Assembly: GCA_023421075.1 (NCBI GenBank)
Contig: JAEZUM010000076.1
Coordinates: 1-9,763 of the forward strand
Origin: Bacillota bacterium
Lineage (GTDB): Bacteria > Bacillota > Clostridia > Lachnospirales > Lachnospiraceae
Length of the DNA: 9,763 bases
Direction of reading: 5' to 3'
Under the pieces are notes generated by a model that saw nothing but the letters and a program-made list of their open reading frames with translations, was not told the DNA's origin and did not search any database. The stretch's first letter is position 1; the number at the start of each line of letters is the position of its first letter. The translations under genes were made by a program, and so were the position numbers. Of this stretch, positions 1-6,797 are shown in pieces.

Positions 1-35
1 GCATCCATTCTTCGCAGGTACACGAAGTTGACCTT

Positions 36-108
<73 letters not shown>

Positions 109-110
109 TT

Positions 111-127
111 TTGCTTTGATAAAGCAA
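111..127 (+). repeat. Hairpin in the spacer between the two tRNA genes
   Basis: TTGCTTT (111-117) and AAAGCAA (121-127) form a perfect 7-bp stem with a 3-nt GAT loop, three bases after the tRNA-Phe discriminator. No T-tract follows on either strand, so this is not a normal intrinsic terminator. It may help processing of the joint tRNA precursor, or it may be chance. Confidence 0.45.
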
Positions 128-174
128 CAAAAGAGTCTTTATCGATTATAAGCAAAGGATTATTTAATCCTTAT

Positions 175-247
175 GGGATATTAGCTCAGTCGGTAGAGCA
201 CATGACTTTTAATCATGGTGTCCCGGGTTCGAGTCCCGGATGTCTCA
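175..247 (+). tRNA. tRNA-Lys (anticodon TTT)
   Basis: A complete 73-nt cloverleaf can be drawn. The acceptor stem pairs 175-181 with 240-246 (two G-U pairs) and A247 is the discriminator. The D arm is 184-199. The anticodon stem is 201-205/213-217, with loop CTTTTAA giving TTT at 208-210. The T arm is 223-227/235-239 with loop TTCGAGT. CCA is not encoded. The gene sits 66 nt after tRNA-Phe and just before a terminator, so the two are most simply read as one transcript. Confidence 0.97.
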
Positions 248-261
248 TTCATAATTATTAG

Positions 262-292
262 AGAAAGCCAATTATGCAGGCTTTCTTTTTTT
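262..292 (+). terminator. Intrinsic terminator of the tRNA unit
   Basis: AGAAAGCC (262-269) pairs perfectly with GGCTTTCT (279-286) around a 9-nt loop and runs into a seven-base T-tract (286-292). It lies 15 nt after tRNA-Lys and closes the tRNA transcript. The sirtuin gene downstream has its own promoter. Confidence 0.9.
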
Positions 293-381
293 GATTCATT
301 CGAATCGTATGTCAAGAAATCCTTATTTGCGCATCGGAAGCGATTATTTCTGTTTTATTTAAGTAAATTCTGTGTTTTTTA

Positions 382-409
382 TTGACAGTTACGAGAAATG
401 AAATATGAT
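382..409 (+). promoter_or_regulatory. Sigma-A-type promoter of the sirtuin gene
   Basis: TTGACA (382-387), a 16-bp spacer, and TATGAT (404-409) make a near-consensus promoter preceded by a T-run at 375-380. Transcription would start around 415-417. The -10 box overlaps the first ATG of the sirtuin reading frame (405-407), so that ATG would lie upstream of the transcript start and could not be the translation start from this promoter. Confidence 0.8.
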
Positions 410-482
410 AGAAGCAGATGATGAAATAGATGAAGCCTTAACAAAAAGAAGATTGATACAAACAAGGGAAGCAGCAGGTGTC

Positions 483-1208
483 ATGAGAATGCAAGATAAG
501 ATTGAATTAATGAAGTTGTGGATTAATCACAGTGATAATATTGTGTTTTTTGGAGGTGCCGGTGTATCCACGGAAAGCGGTATTCCTGATTTTAGAAGCA
601 CAGACGGAATCTATCATATGAAATATGCTTATCCCCCCGAGACAATTTTAAGTCATAGTTTTTTTATTAGTCAGACGAAGGAGTTCTATGAATTTTACAG
701 GGATAAGATGATTTATCAAAATGCGATGCCAAATAAAACTCACCTGAAGCTAAACGAGCTAGAGAAACGAGGTAAGCTGAGAGGAATTGTAACTCAGAAT
801 ATTGATGGTCTGCATCAAAAAGCAGGTAGCGATAAAGTAATAGAGCTTCATGGTTCAATACACCGTAATTACTGTATGAGATGTAATCAATACTATGACT
901 TAGATTATCTGCAAGGTTCCAGCGAAATTCCTTATTGTAGCTGTGGTGGTATCATAAAACCGGATGTGATTCTTTATGAAGAACCACTTTATCCGGAGAT
1001 CACGGCGAAAGCGATTAATTTAATTAAAAATGCAGAGGTTTTGATTATCGGAGGCACTTCATTGAGTGTATATCCGGCAGCCGGAATGGTTGATTACTAT
1101 CCGGGTAACAAAATGATCTTGATTAATAAGGATGTAACACCTTATGACAGAAGGGCTAATTTGTTAATTAATATGCCTCTTGGAGAAGTATTTTCCCAGA
1201 TGGATTAA
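483..1208 (+). CDS. Sir2-family NAD-dependent protein deacylase (sirtuin)
   Basis: Sirtuins remove acetyl or other acyl groups from lysines in cytosolic proteins, consuming NAD+ and releasing nicotinamide and O-acyl-ADP-ribose. Numbered from ATG 483 (241 aa), the NAD-binding motif GAGVSTESGIPDFRS is at 25-39, TQNID at 104-108, the catalytic histidine in ELHGS is H123, and the C-terminal Rossmann motif GGTSLSVYPAA is at 190-200. A zinc site is formed by C131, C134, C152 and C154; the second pair is spaced CxC rather than the usual CxxC. The YxxR motif that marks desuccinylase-type sirtuins is only half present (Y69, but Y72 where Arg is expected), which favours deacetylation; this is inference. 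The frame is open back to ATG 405, but that codon lies in the promoter -10 box. Starting at 483 or 489 gives the usual family length with about 20 residues before the NAD motif. No Shine-Dalgarno site is ideal: AAGGGA at 464-469 and AGG at 476-478. The gene appears monocistronic. Confidence 0.93.
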   Translation: MRMQDKIELMKLWINHSDNIVFFGGAGVSTESGIPDFRSTDGIYHMKYAYPPETILSHSFFISQTKEFYEFYRDKMIYQNAMPNKTHLKLNELEKRGKLRGIVTQNIDGLHQKAGSDKVIELHGSIHRNYCMRCNQYYDLDYLQGSSEIPYCSCGGIIKPDVILYEEPLYPEITAKAINLIKNAEVLIIGGTSLSVYPAAGMVDYYPGNKMILINKDVTPYDRRANLLINMPLGEVFSQMD

Positions 1209-1267
1209 ATACGGTATTTGGATTATCATGTTATAAGTCAAAGTAACTATCTGAAATAAAGAGGAGA

Positions 1268-1279
1268 TACACGGGTGTA
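1268..1279. repeat. Short palindrome upstream of the EAL gene promoter
   Basis: TACAC-GG-GTGTA has 5-bp arms around two bases and lies 26 bp before the -35 box at 1305. The position would suit an activator or repressor site, but the element is short. The rest of 1209-1304 holds no gene, and I see no clear terminator for the sirtuin transcript. Confidence 0.25.
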
Positions 1280-1304
1280 ATAAGGAAAAAAGGTTATAAT
1301 AATT

Positions 1305-1333
1305 TTGACAGCATATAAGATATAGTGTATGAT
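1305..1333 (+). promoter_or_regulatory. Sigma-A-type promoter of the EAL-domain gene
   Basis: TTGACA (1305-1310), an exact 17-bp spacer, and TATGAT (1328-1333) give an almost perfect housekeeping promoter. The start would be near 1340, leaving a 5' leader of about 68 nt with AAGGAG at 1395-1400, 7 nt before the ATG at 1408. I could not recognise a c-di-GMP riboswitch in this leader. Confidence 0.85.
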
Positions 1334-1407
1334 TAAATAGGCGTAATTCCACGATATATATGCAGAATACATTACGATAAAGAATACAAAGTACAAGGAG
1401 AAACATC

Positions 1408-3630
1408 ATGAGGTTTGCTTTGCCTAAGAACAGAACAGCCCCACTTATTATATTTGCTATATTGGGTATTTTAGTATCCCTTTCACTTGGGCTATATCAT
1501 ATCAATCGTATGGCACAGTACAGTTATCAGTCACAGTGTGAGGAATATAAATTTCTTTCTAATAATGCGGCCGAATTGCTCAAGCAGGAATTCAATAATA
1601 ACTATCAGTCGTTACAGGCATATGCAAAATACATCGCAAGTGTTGACAACTCTGGTAAGGAAACAATCACAGAATTACTTGGGCTTCTGAATGAGAATCA
1701 GGATTATGTGGATATGGCGATTGTTGATCAGAAGGGTATTGGCTACAACTCTTATGGAGATGCAGTCAGTCTCCTATCGGAGGAGTATGTAGTTAATGCA
1801 CTTTTAGGGAAAAGCAATTCCTCAGACAAGCTTGTTTATACAGAAGACAATATTCCGGTCATGGTCTTTGCCGTACCAATTGTTAAGGACGGTAACTGTA
1901 TCGGAGCTTTAACGGCAAGAAAGAGTGCCGAGATAAATAATATTTCTCTTCTTGATCAACAGATTGTGGATGGACGTCAGATCTATATCATAAATAATAA
2001 CAACGAGCCGGTAGCTTATATTAAGGGCATGGATATTACTGATTTCAATTATAATGCCATGATATCTCAGGGAAGATTAGTTGAAGAAACCATGGGTTAT
2101 ACCGCAGCAATTAAAGTAAATTCATTGCTGACGAAAAGGGAGGAGCCGTCTTCTTATATTTGGAATAAGGTTCCCATCGGGGTAAATGACTGGTATGTTT
2201 TAGCCGGCAGTCGATACACAATCAATGCTACGACCAGGGAGATTCTGGACTTAACGAATTTAATGTGGTTTATTATAACGGTAGCTACTCTGCTAATGTT
2301 TATTTTAATGATTTTAACTCAGATTAGATCCAATCGAAAGGTGATCAGTACATTATATCTGGATCCGGTCACCGGCGGAGATAACTGGTATAAGTTTCGA
2401 ATCAATGCAAATAAGATTTTAAGCAGTAAACAGTTTACCAAACGAAGCTATGCATTGATTAATTTTGATATTAATCGGTTTAAAATTATAAATGATGCTT
2501 ATGGATATCAAAAAGGGGATGAGGTTTTAAAGGATATTTATAATGCAATAAAGCGATGGTCAAGACCCAGTGAGCCGTTTACCCGTTATGCTGCAGACCA
2601 ATTCTATATCCTGATGAACTTCACCGACTTGGATGAATTGACAGATCGAATAACCGATCTGAACGAACGAATAAGACAATTGCGATATACGAAGACAGCG
2701 CGCATATTTTATGGGGTTTATTTTATAACAGAGACAACAGATTCTGTAGACCGTATGGGTGAATTTGCTCAAGTTGCAAAAAATAACATTAAAGGTAGCT
2801 CTGAAGGAACTATTTCATATTTTGATGATATCGCAAGAGAGAGACTTTTGGAAGAAGAAGAGATCGAGAAGTCAATGAATGAAGCATTGAAAAATGACGA
2901 GTTCCAGGTATATCTTCAGCCAAAATACATGGCTAAGGAAGAGGTAATCTCCGGTGCGGAAGCGTTAGTTCGTTGGCAAAGCAGTAACGGTATGCCCTTT
3001 TCACCCGGAGGCTTTATTCCGTTATTCGAGAAGAATGGTTTTATTACGGAATTAGATTATTACATGCTTAAAAAAGTTTGTCAGCTAATCAGAGGATGGC
3101 TGGATAAAGGATATAGTCCATTGCCGATTTCTGTTAATATATCAAGACTGCATTTTGCGAATGCTCACCTGGCTGAGATTATTACGGATATCGTCGATAG
3201 CTATGAGGTTCCTCATAATTTAATTGAGTTAGAGCTGACCGAGAGTGCTTTCTTACAGAATAAGCAGATGTTGATTGATACGGTAGTTCGTCTGAGAGAG
3301 TATGGTTTTCTGGTCTCTATGGATGATTTTGGAGCAGGCTACTCCTCTCTAAATTCTTTGAAGGATCTACCGCTGGACACAGTAAAGCTCGACGGTGAAT
3401 TATTCCGGCTCACAGACGAGGTAGAACGTGGACTATGTGTAATTCGCAACACGATTACTATGGCAAAGGATCTGCATATGAAAGTTGTTGCAGAATGTAT
3501 TGAGACCAGGGAACAGGTCGAGTTTTTATGTACGGTTGGTTGTGATGTCATTCAGGGTTATTACTTTGCCAAGCCTATGCCGGCCGGAGAATTCGAAGCA
3601 AGATATCACTCCTTTCAAAGGATTGACTAA
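1408..3630 (+). CDS. Membrane sensor with degenerate GGDEF and intact EAL domain; predicted c-di-GMP phosphodiesterase
   Basis: The 740-residue protein probably hydrolyses cyclic di-GMP to pGpG in response to an extracellular cue. A first membrane segment spans about residues 11-31. An extracytoplasmic sensor of about 240 residues follows, Cache-like in size and position. A second membrane segment lies at about 284-306, with the cytoplasmic GGDEF domain at about 315-475. Its signature reads RYAADQF (393-399) instead of RxGGDEF, so cyclase activity is unlikely, although the upstream FDINRFKIIND block (353-363) is kept. The EAL domain (about 485-735) has the key residues: EAL at 518-520, N577, E609 in ELTES, D639-D640 in DDFGAGYSS, K660, E696 and Q716 in QGYYF. 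Family knowledge suggests an inactive GGDEF can bind GTP and tune the EAL domain; that is inference here. An AAGGAG site 7 nt upstream supports the start. The gene has its own promoter and seems to be a single unit. Confidence 0.93.
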   Translation: MRFALPKNRTAPLIIFAILGILVSLSLGLYHINRMAQYSYQSQCEEYKFLSNNAAELLKQEFNNNYQSLQAYAKYIASVDNSGKETITELLGLLNENQDYVDMAIVDQKGIGYNSYGDAVSLLSEEYVVNALLGKSNSSDKLVYTEDNIPVMVFAVPIVKDGNCIGALTARKSAEINNISLLDQQIVDGRQIYIINNNNEPVAYIKGMDITDFNYNAMISQGRLVEETMGYTAAIKVNSLLTKREEPSSYIWNKVPIGVNDWYVLAGSRYTINATTREILDLTNLMWFIITVATLLMFILMILTQIRSNRKVISTLYLDPVTGGDNWYKFRINANKILSSKQFTKRSYALINFDINRFKIINDAYGYQKGDEVLKDIYNAIKRWSRPSEPFTRYAADQFYILMNFTDLDELTDRITDLNERIRQLRYTKTARIFYGVYFITETTDSVDRMGEFAQVAKNNIKGSSEGTISYFDDIARERLLEEEEIEKSMNEALKNDEFQVYLQPKYMAKEEVISGAEALVRWQSSNGMPFSPGGFIPLFEKNGFITELDYYMLKKVCQLIRGWLDKGYSPLPISVNISRLHFANAHLAEIITDIVDSYEVPHNLIELELTESAFLQNKQMLIDTVVRLREYGFLVSMDDFGAGYSSLNSLKDLPLDTVKLDGELFRLTDEVERGLCVIRNTITMAKDLHMKVVAECIETREQVEFLCTVGCDVIQGYYFAKPMPAGEFEARYHSFQRID

Positions 3631-3679
3631 GTTGATAGAAATTTAACGTATTTCAAGGAATGTGTGTGTATTTTGCCGA

Positions 3680-3708
3680 TTGTCTTAGTGTGTTTTTTAT
3701 AGTATAGT
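3680..3708 (+). promoter_or_regulatory. Probable promoter of the transaldolase-transketolase operon
   Basis: TTGTCT (3680-3685), a 17-bp spacer, and TATAGT (3703-3708) give a plausible sigma-A promoter. An overlapping alternative uses TTGCCG (3673-3678) with TATAGT (3698-3703) at 19 bp. Transcription would start near 3715, leaving about 105 nt of leader before the transaldolase ATG. I see no convincing terminator between the EAL gene and this point, so some read-through is possible. Confidence 0.55.
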
Positions 3709-3715
3709 TACTATA
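3703..3715. repeat. Palindrome covering the -10 box: candidate operator
   Basis: TATAGT-T-ACTATA is an inverted repeat with 6-bp arms around one base. It coincides with the proposed -10 box and the likely start of transcription of the tal-tkt operon. A protein binding there would block RNA polymerase. The element is AT-only except for one G and one C, so chance is a real alternative. Confidence 0.35.
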
Positions 3716-3821
3716 TTAATGTATAAATTTACTGGACAGGCGGCTCGAAACGAAAGCTACATACGACGGATGATGACCTGGAATGGACTCACACTGTCAT
3801 GTTCTTTGGGAGGTAAGTGAA
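3716..3821 (+). other. 5' leader of the tal-tkt operon with possible leader peptide
   Basis: This leader is visibly richer in G and C than the AT-rich promoter region just before it. A bulged hairpin forms at 3743-3757 (GCTCG/CG..AGC with an AAA loop). CAGG (3737-3740) can close it with CCTG (3777-3780), while ATGAC (3773-3777) can instead pair with GTCAT (3796-3800); the two pairings share C3777. A 16-codon frame, MMTWNGLTLSCSLGGK, runs from 3770 to the stop at 3818-3820, overlaps the transaldolase Shine-Dalgarno site, and ends one base before its ATG. It lacks a good ribosome binding site of its own. I do not recognise a known riboswitch. Confidence 0.3.
3808..3813 (+). promoter_or_regulatory. 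Ribosome binding site that fixes the transaldolase start
   Basis: GGGAGG lies 8 nt before the ATG at 3822, which opens with the family-typical MKLFLDTA. The upstream in-frame ATG at 3783 has no such site and would add 13 residues without family similarity. Confidence 0.85.
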
Positions 3822-4475
3822 ATGAAGTTATTTCTAGACACAGCTAATGTGGAAGATATCAGAAAAGCAAATGATTTAGGTGTTATTTGCGGAGTAACAA
3901 CAAATCCATCCTTAATAGCTAAGGAAGGAAGAGATTTCAAGGAAGTAATTAAAGAGATAACCAGTATTGTTGACGGACCGATCAGTGGCGAAGTAAAGGC
4001 TACGACTGAGAAGGCTGAGGATATGATTAATGAGGGAAGAGAGATTGCTAAGATTCATCCCAATATGGTTGTTAAAATTCCAATGACCTTAGAAGGATTA
4101 AAGGCAACGAAGGTTCTTGCTTCCGAAGGAATTAAGACAAATGTAACTCTTATATTTTCGGCAAATCAAGCCCTGCTTGCTGCTAGAGCAGGTGCTACTT
4201 ATGTATCCCCCTTTGTTGGACGTCTGGATGATATTTCAGCACAGGGTTCTGACCTGATTAAAACAATTTCTCAGATCTTTAAAATCTATAATATAAAGAC
4301 AGAAATTATTGCAGCAAGTATTCGCAATACAATTCATGTTACAGAGTGTGCCTTGGCAGGTGCAGATATTGCCACGGTTCCATTCAGCTTAATTGAACAG
4401 TGTTCCAAGCACCCTATGACAACTGCAGGGATTGAAAAGTTCCAACAGGATTATAAAGCAGTATTTGGTGAGTAG
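3822..4475 (+). CDS. tal: Transaldolase (short TalC/FSA-type)
   Basis: Transaldolase moves a dihydroxyacetone unit between sedoheptulose-7-phosphate and glyceraldehyde-3-phosphate in the cytosolic non-oxidative pentose phosphate pathway. The 217-residue chain has the compact length of this (beta/alpha)8-barrel subfamily. D6 is in FLDTAN, VTTNPS is at 25-30, the Schiff-base lysine is K85 in VVKIPMT, and SPFVGRLDD is at 128-136. Two positions separate transaldolases from fructose-6-phosphate aldolases: E57 (Gln in FSA) and F130 (Tyr in FSA). Both here are the transaldolase type, so I call a true transaldolase despite the overall FSA-like shape. The start at 3822 is fixed by GGGAGG 8 nt upstream. 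Transketolase, its pathway partner, follows after 44 nt with no terminator between, so the pair is almost surely co-transcribed. Confidence 0.95.
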   Translation: MKLFLDTANVEDIRKANDLGVICGVTTNPSLIAKEGRDFKEVIKEITSIVDGPISGEVKATTEKAEDMINEGREIAKIHPNMVVKIPMTLEGLKATKVLASEGIKTNVTLIFSANQALLAARAGATYVSPFVGRLDDISAQGSDLIKTISQIFKIYNIKTEIIAASIRNTIHVTECALAGADIATVPFSLIEQCSKHPMTTAGIEKFQQDYKAVFGE

Positions 4476-4519
4476 AATAAGGGGCAACAAACTATACAAT
4501 TATTTAAGGAGGATTTACA

Positions 4520-6502
4520 ATGAGCAACATCGATACAAGGTCAGTAAATGCGATAAGAATCTTATCAGCTGATGGCGTTCAAAAAGCAAATTCAGGACAT
4601 CCGGGGTTACCGTTAGGTTCGGCAGCAATGGCTTACGAATTATGGGCAAGACATATGAAACACAATCCGGTAGACCCGAAATGGGCAAACAGAGACCGTT
4701 TCGTTTTATCCGGTGGACATGGTTCTATGCTGTTATATTCCTTACTTCATTTATTCGGCTACGGTCTTACCTCTGAGGATTTAGCTAATTTCCGTCAGGA
4801 TGGTTCTTTAACACCCGGTCATCCGGAGTATGGCCACACAGTTGGTGTAGAAGCAACGACAGGACCTCTTGGTGCAGGTATGGCTATGGCAGTTGGTATG
4901 GCAATGGGCGAAGCTCATCTTGCAGCTAAATTCAACAAAGAAAACTTCCCGGTAGTTGATCATTATACCTTTGTACTTGGCGGTGATGGTTGTATGATGG
5001 AGGGTATCACCTCTGAAGCCATGTCCTTAGCGGGTACCTTAGGTCTCGGTAAATTAATCGTTCTTTATGATAGTAATAAAATTTCCATCGAAGGTAGCAC
5101 AGATATCGCATTCACAGAGGATGTTAAGAAACGTTTTGAAGCGTTTGGTTTCCAGACCTTAGTTGTTGAGGATGGTAATGATCTTGCTGAGATCGGTGCT
5201 GCCATAGAAGCTGCTAAGGCTGACCTGACCAGACCTTCCATGATAACTGTGAAGACAAAGATCGGATACGGAAGTCCCAGAGAAGGAATGGCAAGTGCTC
5301 ACGGCGAGCCTCTTGGTGCAGACAATATCAAGGCATTAAAAGAGAAGCTGGAATGGCCGAGCCAAGAACCTTTCTTTGTACCTACCGAGGTTTATGATAA
5401 TTATAAGGCTCTTGCAGCAGAAGGTGCGAAAGCAGAAGAAGCTTGGAATAAATTATTCACTGAATATAGCAAGACCTATCCTGAGATGAAGGCATTATGG
5501 GATCAATATCATGATGTAAACATCGCAAAGGATTTAATTGATAATGAAGAGTTCTGGGCATATGCTGATAAGCCGGATGCTACCAGAAACTTATCCGGAA
5601 TGATTCTCAATCGTCTTAAGAATCATCTTCCTAACTTAATCGGTGGCGCAGCAGACCTTGCACCGTCTACCAAGACCTATATGAATGATATGGGAGATTT
5701 TTCAAAGGAGAACTACGGCGGACGAAATCTTCACTTTGGTGTTAGAGAGTTAGCAATGGCGGCAATGGGTAACGGCCTTGCGCTTCACGGCGGTTTAAGA
5801 GCTTATGTATCCACCTTCTTCGTGTTTAGTGATTATGTTAAGCCCATGGCAAGACTTTCTGCACTCATGAATCTTCCTTTAACCTTCGTTCTTACTCATG
5901 ACAGTATTGGCGTTGGTGAGGATGGACCTACTCATGAGCCCATCGAGCAGTTGGCAATGCTTCGTGCAATGCCGAACTTCACGGTATTCCGTCCCGCGGA
6001 TGCTACTGAGAGTATTGCAGCTTGGTACTATGCTGTTACTTCCACGAAGACACCTACCGCATTAGTATTGACCCGTCAGAATCTTCCTCAGTATGCTGGA
6101 TCCTCTAAGGAAGCATTAAAGGGCGGTTATGTTATCTCTGACTCCAAGAAGGCAGTTCCGGATGCGATTATTATGGCAAGCGGTTCTGAGGTTGAGCTTG
6201 GTATGAATGCACAGACGGAGCTTAGCAAAGAAGGTGTAGATGTCAGAGTGGTAAGTATTCCTTCCATGGATTTATTCGAAGCACAGTCTGCTGAGTATAA
6301 AGAGAGCATCCTTCCGAAGGCAGTAAGAGCAAGAGTAGCGGTAGAAGCTGCAACAGATTTCGGATGGGGCAAATATGTCGGTCTTGACGGAGCTACTGTA
6401 ACAATGAAGGGCTTTGGTGCTTCTGCTCCTGCAGGAACACTCTTCAAGAAATTCGGATTTACCACAGAGAATGTTGTTAAGGCTGTTAAAAGCGTACTTT
6501 AA
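4520..6502 (+). CDS. tkt: Transketolase
   Basis: This thiamine-diphosphate enzyme transfers two-carbon ketol units, for example between xylulose-5-phosphate and ribose-5-phosphate, in the cytosolic non-oxidative pentose phosphate pathway. At 660 residues it is full length. The N-terminal half holds SGHPG with H27, H67 in SGGHGS, H101 in PGHPEYGH, the ThDP motif GDGCMMEG (155-162) with its metal ligand N186 in YDSNKIS, and H261. The central pyrimidine domain has the cofactor-activating E410 in FGVRELAM and H472 in EDGPTHEP. The C-terminal domain starts at about 535. AAGGAGG at 4506-4512, 7 nt before the ATG, supports the start. The gene is the second of the operon, 44 nt after transaldolase, and ends before a strong hairpin. 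No key residue looks lost. Confidence 0.98.
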   Translation: MSNIDTRSVNAIRILSADGVQKANSGHPGLPLGSAAMAYELWARHMKHNPVDPKWANRDRFVLSGGHGSMLLYSLLHLFGYGLTSEDLANFRQDGSLTPGHPEYGHTVGVEATTGPLGAGMAMAVGMAMGEAHLAAKFNKENFPVVDHYTFVLGGDGCMMEGITSEAMSLAGTLGLGKLIVLYDSNKISIEGSTDIAFTEDVKKRFEAFGFQTLVVEDGNDLAEIGAAIEAAKADLTRPSMITVKTKIGYGSPREGMASAHGEPLGADNIKALKEKLEWPSQEPFFVPTEVYDNYKALAAEGAKAEEAWNKLFTEYSKTYPEMKALWDQYHDVNIAKDLIDNEEFWAYADKPDATRNLSGMILNRLKNHLPNLIGGAADLAPSTKTYMNDMGDFSKENYGGRNLHFGVRELAMAAMGNGLALHGGLRAYVSTFFVFSDYVKPMARLSALMNLPLTFVLTHDSIGVGEDGPTHEPIEQLAMLRAMPNFTVFRPADATESIAAWYYAVTSTKTPTALVLTRQNLPQYAGSSKEALKGGYVISDSKKAVPDAIIMASGSEVELGMNAQTELSKEGVDVRVVSIPSMDLFEAQSAEYKESILPKAVRARVAVEAATDFGWGKYVGLDGATVTMKGFGASAPAGTLFKKFGFTTENVVKAVKSVL

Positions 6503-6564
6503 GAATATGCATCTTATTAAATTCTAATATACCTGAATTACAAGAATTTGATTTATTATAAAGC

Positions 6565-6618
6565 AAGGGACTTTTACTTTATAGCTGATTAGGCTACGAA
6601 GCAAAAGTCCCTTAATTT
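6565..6618 (+). terminator. Hairpin terminator of the tal-tkt operon
   Basis: AAGGGACTTTT (6565-6575) pairs perfectly over 11 bp with AAAAGTCCCTT (6603-6613). The long loop can refold through CTT/AAG and TAGC/GCTA (6582-6585/6593-6596) into a nested stem. The downstream tract AATTT is short, so termination may be partial. It lies 62 nt after the transketolase stop. Confidence 0.75.
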
Positions 6619-6631
6619 ACATTTATGTAAA
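6616..6631. repeat. Palindrome directly after the tkt terminator
   Basis: TTTACAT-TT-ATGTAAA has 7-bp arms around two bases and abuts the terminator hairpin. It could be an operator for a nearby transcript or a second small hairpin; neither is supported further by the sequence. Confidence 0.4.
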
Positions 6632-6674
6632 AAGTAAAATAACAAATTTTTATTATTAACAATGCTTTCTTTAA

Positions 6675-6754
6675 TATAATACAAATGTACTTAAGTAATG
6701 CCGGATAAGTCGGCATTGAAGTAACGCATAGGGTGTGTTTCTTACAGATTTTTT
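6675..6754 (+). other. Cluster of palindromes and hairpins in a gene-free stretch; possible small transcript
   Basis: The region between the transketolase stop and the minus-strand gene (6503-6797) contains no credible coding frame. After the terminator it holds TATAAT (6675-6680) with no good -35 box, the perfect palindrome TACTTAAGTA (6688-6697), and the hairpin AATGCCG-GATAAGT-CGGCATT (6697-6717). A weaker pairing GTAA/TTAC with CGCA/TGTG follows (6721-6745), then a six-T run (6749-6754). That order, a -10 box, structured RNA and a U-run, is what a small RNA of about 70 nt would look like. The missing -35 makes this only a suggestion. Confidence 0.25.
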
Positions 6755-6797
6755 GTGTGATAGTAGTTATCGAGTTGTAATGTGTAATAGGATATAA

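Noticed and set aside
405..482. First 26 codons of the longest sirtuin frame as coding sequence
   Set aside because: The ATG sits in the promoter -10 box and the residues do not match the sirtuin N-terminus; the frame is probably open by chance.
1340..1407. c-di-GMP riboswitch in the leader of the EAL gene
   Set aside because: The leader is about 68 nt, AT-rich and lacks the conserved GEMM core.
3783..3821. Thirteen extra N-terminal residues of transaldolase
   Set aside because: The family begins at MKLFLDTA, which has a good ribosome binding site; ATG 3783 has none.
3716..3821. A known riboswitch (c-di-GMP, THF, TPP or fluoride) upstream of transaldolase
   Set aside because: None of the conserved core sequences I know for these classes is present; only short unspecific stems are seen.
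6127..6465. 112-residue minus-strand frame inside transketolase
   Set aside because: It lies wholly in a conserved enzyme gene on the other strand, with no start signal and no recognisable family.
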